Below, piece after piece: positions 51,393-59,040 of a stretch of DNA of 64,000 bases. The notes under the pieces were generated by a model, which saw nothing but the letters and a program-made list of their open reading frames with translations, had not been told where the DNA came from and made no database searches. Both the position numbers and the translations under genes were made by a program. Source of the stretch: Candidatus Baltobacteraceae bacterium (GTDB taxonomy: Bacteria; Vulcanimicrobiota; Vulcanimicrobiia; Vulcanimicrobiales; Vulcanimicrobiaceae). The stretch spans positions 434,001 through 498,000 of the forward strand of contig DASXGW010000001.1 of assembly GCA_036488875.1 (NCBI GenBank). Direction: 5' to 3'. How positions within the stretch are numbered: the stretch's first letter is position 1; each line of letters starts with the position of its first letter.

Positions 51393-52537
51393 GCACGCCG
51401 CTCCCGCGCGACGAATTTGCCGTTACCGAGCGTTACGTCTACCTGAATCACGCCGCGACCGGCGTGCTGCCCCGATCGTCGGTTGCCGCGATCGAAGGTT
51501 TCGTTCGCGAGCACGGAGCGGGCGGCGTCATGGGAACGGGACGTTACGAGGCCCGCATGCCGGAGTTTCGCGATCGCATCGCGCGGTTCATCGGCGCGAA
51601 GAGCGGCGAGATCGCGGTGCTGCGTAATACGAGCGACGGCGCTAACGTCGTAGCGCTCGGACTAGACTGGCGCGATGGCGATGAAGTGATTGTCTGCGAC
51701 AACGAGTTTCCGGCCAACGCGATCCCATGGGTCGCGCTGCGACGGCGCGGCGTCAACGTTCGCGTACTGCCGACGCAAAATCAACGCCTCACGCCCGACG
51801 TTCTGCGTCGAGAGATTACGCAAAGGACGCGCGTGGTCGCGATCTCGTGGGTGACCTACTCCGACGGCTACCGTCACGACCTGCCGGCATTAGCGGAAAT
51901 CGCGCACGAATCCGGAGCGCTGCTTTGCGTCGATGCGATGCAGGCTCTGGGTGCATTCGGCGTCGACGTCGCGGCCGCCGATGTCGACGTGCTCTATTGC
52001 GGCGCCGCAAAGTGGATGCTGGGATTGCAAGGCGTAGCGTTTTGCTACGTGCGCGAGTCGCTGATCGAGCGTCTGGAACTGGCCGCGCCGGGTTGGCGGT
52101 CGATGCGCGACATGTGGGATTTTCCGAACTTCGACCAGCCGTACGTTGCGGACGCCTCGCGCTTCGAAGGCGGGACTCCGAACTATCTCGGCGCCCTTTC
52201 GTTCGCGAGTTCGATCGAGCTCATCGAACGTTGCGGCGGAACGGCGGCGATCGCGCCTTACGTCCTGAAGTTGACCGACGCGCTCTGCGCCGGTTTGCAG
52301 CGTTTGGGGGCGCGCGTGGCGAGCCCGCGCGGCATCGGAATTTCGTCGAGCATCGTGACGTTTAGCATGCCCGGCTGCGACAGCGTGGAGCTGGGATGCG
52401 CGCTGCAAGAGCGCGCCGCGATCGTTACGACCTACCGCGCGTCGGGAGTTCGTGTCGCGCCGCACGGTTATAACACGGCCGCGGAGATCGACCGGCTGCT
52501 CGAGGCGGTCGCGCAGTACGGCCCTGCGGCGGGGTGA
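51389..52537 (+). CDS. Aminotransferase class V (cysteine desulfurase-like)
   Basis: 382 aa from GTG 51389, overlapping phoU as GTGA. Start V-Y-L-N-H-A-A-T-G-V-L-P, L-R-N-T-S-D-G-A-N cofactor loop, V-D-A-M-Q-A-L-G, and the Schiff-base Lys in Y-C-G-A-A-K-W-M-L-G. The usual catalytic Cys loop of IscS is not obvious, so a desulfurase, selenocysteine lyase-like or other PLP reaction is open. No Isc/Suf partner lies nearby. The link to phoU looks positional only. Confidence 0.88.
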   Translation: MSTPLPRDEFAVTERYVYLNHAATGVLPRSSVAAIEGFVREHGAGGVMGTGRYEARMPEFRDRIARFIGAKSGEIAVLRNTSDGANVVALGLDWRDGDEVIVCDNEFPANAIPWVALRRRGVNVRVLPTQNQRLTPDVLRREITQRTRVVAISWVTYSDGYRHDLPALAEIAHESGALLCVDAMQALGAFGVDVAAADVDVLYCGAAKWMLGLQGVAFCYVRESLIERLELAAPGWRSMRDMWDFPNFDQPYVADASRFEGGTPNYLGALSFASSIELIERCGGTAAIAPYVLKLTDALCAGLQRLGARVASPRGIGISSSIVTFSMPGCDSVELGCALQERAAIVTTYRASGVRVAPHGYNTAAEIDRLLEAVAQYGPAAG

Positions 52538-52650
52538 GCCGGCGCGGGACACACGGCCGTCCGGTGCGCGCAAATCGAGGCGAAAGGCCCGGGCCGTCGG
52601 ACTGCCCGGCCCCTTGGTAGGGCCAGGCCGAAGCGCGTACTCTTAGGTCG

Positions 52651-54045
52651 ATGCACGGTGTTCGATCGAGCGAGATAGCAAACACCTCAGGTGAGACGCG
52701 AGCCGGCTCACCGGTCGATAGCGCGCCTTCGGCCACGCTGCGATGGGTAAACCACGCGTCGTTCGCCTTCGATGCTCGTGACGTCTGCGTGTTGGCCGAC
52801 CCTTGGCTCACAGGTCCTGCGTTCAACCGGGGATGGTCGCTCCTGGTGCCTACGCCGCGCGGCGCCGCCAACTTCGAGCAAGTCACGCATATTTGGATAT
52901 CGCACCAGCATCCCGATCATTTCAGTCCGCGCGACTTGCGCGCGATTCCGCCGGAGCTGCGCGCTAAGATCACGCTCCTGTATCAGAAAACCCGCGATAG
53001 GCGAGTCGTAGCTGCCTGCAAGGCACTGGGGTTCGCGCAGGTGCGCGAGCTTCCAAAGCGGCGGTGGATTGCATTATCCGACCACGTCTCGGTGATGACC
53101 GATTCCATCCTCGAGGATTCGTGGCTCGCTTATAAGACGCCGGACGCGGTGTTTTTGAACGTGAACGACTGCGTAATCGAGGATGAGCGAACCGTTGCCA
53201 AGATCCGCCGCGCGGTGGGTGCGGTGGACGTTCTTCTTTCACAGTTCTCGTACGCCAACTGGGTGGGTAATCCCGACGAAATCGAGTTGCAGCGCGGCGC
53301 GGCACGCTTGCGGTTAGACTATCTCGTTAGACAGATCCAGGGACTCCGGCCGCGCTTCGTGGTTCCCTTTGCAAGCTACGTCTACTTTGCAAATACGGAA
53401 AACTGGTACCTCAACGAGCAGATGAATCGTGTAGAAACGGTCGTCGAGCGGATCGGAGAACAGACGTCCGCGCAACCGATCGTGTTATTCCCCGGCGACA
53501 CGTGGAACGTCGGTCAGCCCCGCGATAACGCCCAGGCAATCGCAGCGTACGCTCACGAACGGGAGGAGCGTCTCAAAGCAGGGGCGCCGTACGAACCGCT
53601 TGCGGTGACGCGAGAACAAATCGAGAGCTCGATTAACGCGTTCTACGGACGGATCTCGCGTAAGATGGCACCGCTGCTGCGGGCTTATCCTCTGAAGACG
53701 CGCGTTTACGTGACCGATCTGGACCTCGTCGTCGAGCTGTCTTTCAAAGGCTTTAACGTCCGGAGTGACCCGGCATCCGCGGCGCAGGCGGACCTGGAAA
53801 CCAGTGCGGACAATCTACTGTTCGCCTTAAAAACGCCTTGGGGCGGCGAAGCACTCTGGGTGAACGCTCGCTTCCGAACGCGCAATTTTCAACAGTTAAA
53901 GCGCTTTTTTAATTTTTTCCGGGTGGCGGATATTACGGAGCGGCCCGGGACGACGATTCCTTGGTTCATTTGGCGCGCGTTGCCCGGGGTACTGCGAGCC
54001 CTGCATTTTGCGACGATCGGGCGCTTTCGCAAAGAAGTCTCATAG
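52651..54045 (+). CDS. MBL-fold metal-dependent hydrolase
   Basis: 464 aa. A 25-residue polar lead precedes L-R-W-V-N-H-A-S-F-A-F, then A-D-P-W-L-T-G-P-A and the metal motif S-H-Q-H-P-D-H-F-S (HxHxDH), as in UlaG-like and CMP-NeuAc-hydroxylase-like proteins. The C-terminal 150 residues (Y-V-T-D-L-D-L-V-V-E-L-S) form an extra domain of SCP2-like appearance. The product is unknown. A membrane glycosyltransferase-like gene follows after 6 nt. Slightly richer in A/T codons than its neighbours, so the pair may have arrived together. Confidence 0.82.
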   Translation: MHGVRSSEIANTSGETRAGSPVDSAPSATLRWVNHASFAFDARDVCVLADPWLTGPAFNRGWSLLVPTPRGAANFEQVTHIWISHQHPDHFSPRDLRAIPPELRAKITLLYQKTRDRRVVAACKALGFAQVRELPKRRWIALSDHVSVMTDSILEDSWLAYKTPDAVFLNVNDCVIEDERTVAKIRRAVGAVDVLLSQFSYANWVGNPDEIELQRGAARLRLDYLVRQIQGLRPRFVVPFASYVYFANTENWYLNEQMNRVETVVERIGEQTSAQPIVLFPGDTWNVGQPRDNAQAIAAYAHEREERLKAGAPYEPLAVTREQIESSINAFYGRISRKMAPLLRAYPLKTRVYVTDLDLVVELSFKGFNVRSDPASAAQADLETSADNLLFALKTPWGGEALWVNARFRTRNFQQLKRFFNFFRVADITERPGTTIPWFIWRALPGVLRALHFATIGRFRKEVS

Positions 54046-54051
54046 GGGTTC

Positions 54052-55311
54052 GTGACGATGAAAAGCGTTTGGGCCGCTTGCGCCTCAATAGCCGCACTTT
54101 ACGTAGCTGAGGCGGCGTCATTTACCCATGCGTTGCACTACAGTATGCCGATGCCGCATGCGGGCGTATATCGAATTGCGGCTGGTATCGCGGCCGCTCT
54201 GCTGACGGGAGCCGTCTATTGGTTGTACGTTGCCGTCCGCCGGCTGAGCTCTCTTCCCGCGGTGCCGATCCTCGCGTGCGCCCTGATCATGGGCGCGACG
54301 TCGTTCGCCTTTATCAATCCGCACCGGGATGCGCTGGCTTATATCGCGTACGCGAAGCAGCCGACATTCGCGAGCGCGTACAACGTGCCGCCGGATTACG
54401 TCCTGCCGCCGGGTTTCTCGGAGATAAAGCGGGAGTGGCCCGCTCTCCCCACATGTTCGTACGGGCCGCTCTGGCTGTGGGTCGCACGAGCGCTTACTGG
54501 TCCGGTTCAAAGCTTAGCCGGCTGCATGCTAGTCATGCGATTCATCGGACTGCTCAGTCTGGTGCTGATGTTCGCGGCGGTGGTGCGCCTTCGAGCTCCG
54601 CCGGCGGTTGTCGCCGCTACGATTGCCAATCCGTTTTGGTATTTCTTCTACGTGTTGGAAGCGCACAATGACGGGCTCGCCCTTATGCTCGTGGCGGCTG
54701 CTATGGCGATTGCAGTTCCGCTTCCGTTCGTCGCCCCCGTCGTCGCAGGTGCGGCTGCGCTCGTCAAAGCGCCCTTCATTCTGATTGGAGCACTGGCATT
54801 CTCGGGCGCGCGTTCGGCGCGTAACCGTCTCTGGCTGCAGTTGGCGATCCTCGCCGCCGTCGCCGTGGCGGGATCGCTCTTCGGCGGCCGCCGCTATTTT
54901 GAGAAACTCTTTTTTCACGGCACGCAGACGTACAGCACCAGTCAATCTACCCTCGGCCATCTCTTTGCCGCGATCCACATCGCGCTGGCGATCCTCGCGA
55001 TCGTTGCGATTGCGGCCGCGGTCTTGCGTGCGCGATTCTCGGGACCGTTATCGTTCAGTTTCGTAGCGCTCTCGAGCTTCCCGTATCCGTGGTACTTGGG
55101 TTGGGGCTTACCTTATGCCTACGACACGCCCTTCGTGCCGGCGTTTCTCGCGCTGCTTTCCGTTTTTGGCTTTCTCATGAACTCGGAGCCCGTCGCCCGC
55201 CTCTTCGAGGCTGCGGTACTCGTGGCTGCGATCGCCGTATTCTTGCGACGGCGCTATCAACTCCGAACTGAGGGCGCGGGGGCCGCGGTGCCGTTGGTGA
55301 GCAGCCGCTAG
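54052..55311 (+). CDS. Polytopic membrane protein, GT-C glycosyltransferase-like
   Basis: 419 aa from GTG 54052 or ATG 54058. About eleven helices. The long first outside loop has N-P-H-R-D-A-L-A-Y, and later S-Y-G-P-L-W-L-W-V-A-R-A-L and L-E-A-H-N-D-G-L-A-L resemble polyprenyl-phosphate-mannose-dependent (GT87-like) enzymes; Y-P-W-Y-L-G-W-G also fits. It would transfer a sugar from a lipid carrier to an extracytoplasmic acceptor (inference). The tight spacing suggests an operon with the MBL hydrolase. Confidence 0.72.
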   Translation: MTMKSVWAACASIAALYVAEAASFTHALHYSMPMPHAGVYRIAAGIAAALLTGAVYWLYVAVRRLSSLPAVPILACALIMGATSFAFINPHRDALAYIAYAKQPTFASAYNVPPDYVLPPGFSEIKREWPALPTCSYGPLWLWVARALTGPVQSLAGCMLVMRFIGLLSLVLMFAAVVRLRAPPAVVAATIANPFWYFFYVLEAHNDGLALMLVAAAMAIAVPLPFVAPVVAGAAALVKAPFILIGALAFSGARSARNRLWLQLAILAAVAVAGSLFGGRRYFEKLFFHGTQTYSTSQSTLGHLFAAIHIALAILAIVAIAAAVLRARFSGPLSFSFVALSSFPYPWYLGWGLPYAYDTPFVPAFLALLSVFGFLMNSEPVARLFEAAVLVAAIAVFLRRRYQLRTEGAGAAVPLVSSR

Positions 55312-55358
55312 TCCGCGTCACGCAGTACGCGCCGCCGACGGCGGCGAAGCAGTAACCG

Positions 55359-56021
55359 ATGCTCGCAACGATCTTTTTGGCGGCGCTTTCGAGCGCCGTG
55401 CCGGCGCTCGCGCCGGGAACGTATACGTACACGGCGACCTACCAGGGCGCGCAGAGCGGAACGTCGACCTTGGTCGTTCGCCGGACCGGCGACACCACGA
55501 CGATTCAAGAGAATGCCAGCGGTGTGATCAACGATCTCCAGGTCGCCGGTACGGTCACGCTCAATCTCGGCGCCGATTTGGTTCCAACGGTGTACAACGG
55601 ATCGTACGATAGCGGCGCCCTCCACTCGGTCGTAACGGTCACGGTTGCCAAGACGTCGGCCACGCTCGTCGGCACGACCACCGGCGGCGTGCAGATGATG
55701 TTTCCGCTGAAGCCGCCGGCGCGGCATCTGGTCATCATCGAGCCCGGATTGATGGCCGGACTCTTCGCACTTCCAGCGCAAATGCAGGCATGGCAGTACG
55801 ATCCGATCTTGGCGGTTGCGCCGTCCATCGGGAAGAGCGAGAACTACGCGCTCGACACGACGGCAAAACCGCAACGGCCCGACGGCGTTCCCGCGCAGGA
55901 TACGCAAATAACGTTCGGTGGTCCGCTGGCATTTACGATGTGGTACGATCCGGCGACCTACGTACCCGATGCGGTCGTCGTGCCGTCGCAGGACGCCGTC
56001 GTCACTCGCGTCCGCCACTAG
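55359..56021 (+). CDS. Hypothetical secreted protein (220 aa)
   Basis: Signal peptide M-L-A-T-I-F-L-A-A-L-S-S-A-V-P-A-L-A. The mature part is Thr-rich and beta-structured (Y-T-Y-T-A-T-Y-Q-G-A-Q-S-G-T-S-T-L-V-V), resembling DUF6134/DUF3108-like lipid- or outer-membrane-associated barrels. No catalytic motif was found. Its stop lies 1 nt before the GTG of the TPR gene. Confidence 0.75.
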   Translation: MLATIFLAALSSAVPALAPGTYTYTATYQGAQSGTSTLVVRRTGDTTTIQENASGVINDLQVAGTVTLNLGADLVPTVYNGSYDSGALHSVVTVTVAKTSATLVGTTTGGVQMMFPLKPPARHLVIIEPGLMAGLFALPAQMQAWQYDPILAVAPSIGKSENYALDTTAKPQRPDGVPAQDTQITFGGPLAFTMWYDPATYVPDAVVVPSQDAVVTRVRH

Positions 56022-56022
56022 C

Positions 56023-57468
56023 GTGACGCGGCCGCGCAAGCTGCTCGAGCGCGCGCTCAAAGATGTGCAGGAGCGGTTGCGCAATCACCCGGGTTCGGTT
56101 CCGATCATGTTCGAGCGCGCGCAACTGCTCGACCGGCTCGGACGCGCCGACGACGCGCGGCTCGCCTACGTCGAGATTTTGCAGCGCGACGCTTCGCATT
56201 TCGGGGCACTCAACGACTTGGGCATGCTGCTCTTCAAGGCCGGCCTTCGCCAAGAGGCGTTCACCTGCTTTAACGCCGTTGTCGCCAAGCATCCGCGCGA
56301 AGCCGTCGGGCACGCAAACCTCGCCTTGATCTTGCTGCGCGGCGGCGAGAAAGAAAAGGCGCGCGAGCACTACGAGATCGCGGTTTCGCTCGATCCGCAA
56401 AACGTCGAAGCGCGCCGCGGTTTGGCGTTGGCGCTCGAAGCGCTGGGCGATCGCACGAGTGCGGCCGTGCATCGCGACATCGGTTTCGGCGCGGCGCCGC
56501 TGGTGGAGATTCCGTATCGCGGCGAGGGCAGCGGCATCCGCGTGCTGCTGCTCGTTCGCGCGGGCCCCGGAAACGTCCCGACGGACCGGTTTCTCGACGA
56601 CCGGACGTTTGCAGTCGCAAAACTCGTCGCGGATGCGTATCGGCCCTCGCTCGCGCTGCCGGCGCACGACGTGATTTTCAACGCCATCGGCGATGCCGAC
56701 GTAACCGGTGACGCCCTCGAACGCGCCGCTGCGATCGTCGAGCGATCGGGTGCGCTCGTCGTGAACCCGCCGGAGGCAGTATTAGAGACGGGTCGCGTGC
56801 GCATTGCGCGGCGTCTGCGCGACGTCGAAGGGATCGTGGCTCCGCGCGCGCAGGCGTATGCCAAAGCGCTGTTGCTCGCGCCGGACGCCGTCGACCGGCT
56901 CGAAGGCGACGGATTCGGGCTCCCGTTTCTCTTACGCGCCGCGGGGTTTCACACCGGCGAGCATTTCGAGCGCGTCGAGCGGCGCGAGGAGCTGCGCGAA
57001 ATCGCCTCGCGGCTTCCCGGCGAGGAGCTGCTGGCACTCGAGTTTGCCGACGTTCGCGGCGCCGACGGCAACGCGCGCAAATACCGGGTGCTCTTCATCG
57101 ATGGAAATCTCTATCCGCTCCACCTAGCGATTTCGCCGCACTGGAAAGTCCACTACTTCTCCGCGGCGATGGCCGATCACGCCGAACGGCGTGCCGAAGA
57201 AGAGCGATTTCTCAGCGACATGTCCGGCGCGCTCGGCGGGCGTGCGGTCGACGCGCTCGCGCGCGTCGCGGCTGAGCTCGCCTTGGATTACGCGGGGGCG
57301 GATTTCACGATCGACGCCGGCGGCAACGTCGTGCTGTTCGAAGCTAACGCGACGATGATCGTTCCGGTTCCCGATGCCGACCCACGCTGGGAGTATCGCC
57401 GGGCGCCGATCGCTCGGATCGAACGAGCCGTGCGCGCGATGCTGCTTAGGCTATCGCGTCCTGCCTAA
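56023..57468 (+). CDS. TPR protein fused to an ATP-grasp-like domain
   Basis: 481 aa from GTG 56023; the earlier frame is the secreted gene's shadow. Residues about 5-150 form TPR repeats (A-L-N-D-L-G-M-L-L-F-K-A-G, A-N-L-A-L-I-L-L-R-G-G). The rest has I-F-N-A-I-G-D-A-D, V-V-N-P-P-E-A-V, Y-R-V-L-F-I-D-G-N-L-Y-P-L-H-L and F-T-I-D-A-G-G-N-V-V-L-F-E-A-N-A-T-M, the last being the metal-binding end of an ATP-grasp fold. Such enzymes ligate amino or carboxyl groups to small molecules or peptides. The substrate is unknown. Confidence 0.78.
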   Translation: MTRPRKLLERALKDVQERLRNHPGSVPIMFERAQLLDRLGRADDARLAYVEILQRDASHFGALNDLGMLLFKAGLRQEAFTCFNAVVAKHPREAVGHANLALILLRGGEKEKAREHYEIAVSLDPQNVEARRGLALALEALGDRTSAAVHRDIGFGAAPLVEIPYRGEGSGIRVLLLVRAGPGNVPTDRFLDDRTFAVAKLVADAYRPSLALPAHDVIFNAIGDADVTGDALERAAAIVERSGALVVNPPEAVLETGRVRIARRLRDVEGIVAPRAQAYAKALLLAPDAVDRLEGDGFGLPFLLRAAGFHTGEHFERVERREELREIASRLPGEELLALEFADVRGADGNARKYRVLFIDGNLYPLHLAISPHWKVHYFSAAMADHAERRAEEERFLSDMSGALGGRAVDALARVAAELALDYAGADFTIDAGGNVVLFEANATMIVPVPDADPRWEYRRAPIARIERAVRAMLLRLSRPA

Positions 57469-58018
57469 CGACGCGGGCAGGCGCTCCGGCGGCTGTAGCG
57501 TAGGGCGGAATGTCGGCCGTCACGACCGAGCCCGCAGCGACGATCGCGTGATGTCCGATCGTCACTCCGGGAACCACGATGACGCCCGAGTACAACAGCA
57601 CGTGGTCTTCGATGCGCACCGGTGCACAGTCGATCGTCAACGGCACGGCAGGATCGGTTTGCGAGGACGGCACTTTGCGTCCTTGCTGCGACGTCACGTG
57701 CACGTGTGCACCCATGTGCACGTTGTTGCCGATTTCGATCCCGCCGCCACCCCATAATACACTATACGGCCCGATCTCGACGCCGTCGCCGATGTGTATG
57801 TATCCGCGCGATCCGCCGACGGCCGACGCACTCAGGTACGCGCGATGATCGATAAAGACGTTCTTCCCCGCGGTGATGCGATCGGCGCCGCGCACCAGCA
57901 CGCTGCTGCCGAAAAGCACGCCCGGTAAGGCGTCGCGTTGCGCTTGATCCGCGGTGGCGGAGCGCAGCGCCGTTTTCAGTGCGCGCCAAAGGGTCCCAAT
58001 GCGCCGGACTGGGTTCAT
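57446..58018 (-). CDS. Hexapeptide-repeat acyltransferase (LbH)
   Basis: 190 aa. Left-handed beta-helix repeats of the form V-E-I-G-P-Y-S, I-E-I-G-N-N-V-H-M-G, V-T-I-G-H-H-A-I-V-A-A-G-S-V-V-T-A-D-I-P-P-Y, ending P-A-R-V-V-R. The catalytic His is probably in H-M-G-A-H-V-H. It likely acetylates a sugar, as in CapG or WbbJ proteins. It overlaps the TPR gene convergently by 23 nt. Confidence 0.9.
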   Translation of the reverse strand: MNPVRRIGTLWRALKTALRSATADQAQRDALPGVLFGSSVLVRGADRITAGKNVFIDHRAYLSASAVGGSRGYIHIGDGVEIGPYSVLWGGGGIEIGNNVHMGAHVHVTSQQGRKVPSSQTDPAVPLTIDCAPVRIEDHVLLYSGVIVVPGVTIGHHAIVAAGSVVTADIPPYATAAGAPARVVRQDAIA

Positions 58019-58178
58019 AGGGGAAGCCTACCGCGTCGGCCCCGATTTTGACGTAGGCCAAGCGTCCCAATGCCTGCGAGGCGTTCGACTTAGCCAATTG
58101 ACCGGGTGGAATCTTCGCTGGCGGGCGCTGCGACGGTACGATGCTTTCGAGCTTGCTTCTTCACGAGGAGAGAATAGT

Positions 58179-58943
58179 ATGCGAGGGTCGATTCGTCGGT
58201 GGCCCGCCGTCTGCCTAACCGCAGTTTTGGCGACGATGCTGTCCGCCTGTCACGGCGGCAGCACGGCAACCGGCTCCAATATTCTTCCGCAGCAAATGTC
58301 GCCGGGACAAAGCGACGCTGCATTTACGTCCAATTCGTTGGGTCCAGTCAACCTCTATCCGGGGGCGATTATCGGAGCCGACGACATGTTCAAGCCGCAC
58401 GACGGCGACACCAAGACCGGCGGTCGCGGCAAGACGATCGACAAGATCCCGTGCGCCCCGACAGAGTATCTCAACGACTATCACATTCACGTGTATCTGG
58501 GCATCGTCTATAAGGGCCGGCAGGTTGCCGTGCCGGACGCGATCGGCCTCAACGGCCCCGGTCCCGAGCAAAACGGATACATCAGCACCGCCAAGTGCTT
58601 CTACTACATCCACACGCACGACGCGTCCGGCATGGTCCACGTTGAGTCACCCAATAGCCTGCCGCCCAGTGCAACCGTGTACACGCTCCAAAACGTGCTC
58701 GACGTCTGGGGCATGAAGTATTCGCACACCAGCTTCGGCCCGTTCAAGGGCGAGGTACACGTCTTCGTCGGCAACCCCAGCTCGCTGGGCGAGACGACGG
58801 TCAGCCACTACACGAAGGTCAAGCAAGCCGGCAAGCTCGGCACAATTTCGATCAAATCGCATGAAGTGATCTGGATTGAAATCGGCAAGCCGGTAACCAA
58901 GGGCGCGAACCTTCCGCCCGTGACGTTCTACACGGAATACTAG
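58179..58943 (+). CDS. Lipoprotein with conserved His-rich domain
   Basis: 254 aa from ATG 58179 with GAGGAG 9 nt upstream. Lipobox L-S-A-C (Cys 24). The domain at about 90-225 has Y-H-I-H-V-Y-L-G-I-V-Y, V-P-D-A-I-G, C-F-Y-Y-I-H-T-H-D-A-S-G-M-V-H-V-E-S-P and Y-T-L-Q-N-V-L-D-V-W-G. I have seen the same H-x-H, HTHD and DVWG order in unnamed secreted proteins of several phyla. The four or five histidines suggest metal binding. No function is known. Confidence 0.82.
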   Translation: MRGSIRRWPAVCLTAVLATMLSACHGGSTATGSNILPQQMSPGQSDAAFTSNSLGPVNLYPGAIIGADDMFKPHDGDTKTGGRGKTIDKIPCAPTEYLNDYHIHVYLGIVYKGRQVAVPDAIGLNGPGPEQNGYISTAKCFYYIHTHDASGMVHVESPNSLPPSATVYTLQNVLDVWGMKYSHTSFGPFKGEVHVFVGNPSSLGETTVSHYTKVKQAGKLGTISIKSHEVIWIEIGKPVTKGANLPPVTFYTEY

Positions 58944-58985
58944 TCAACCGTCCGCTCAACTTCGCTAACTGGCCCGGAAGGCCCA

Positions 58986-59015
58986 GGGGCCGGGGTGCGA
59001 TGGCACCCCGGCCCC
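58986..59015. terminator. Perfect 13-bp GC hairpin after the lipoprotein gene
   Basis: Arms 58986-58998 and 59003-59015 pair without mismatch around a 4-nt GATG loop. No T run follows, so it could be a factor-dependent stop, an mRNA-stabilising hairpin, or part of the leader of the polysaccharide operon 25 nt further on. Confidence 0.55.
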
Positions 59016-59040
59016 AGTGCGTCTCCGTCCTGTTGTTTGC

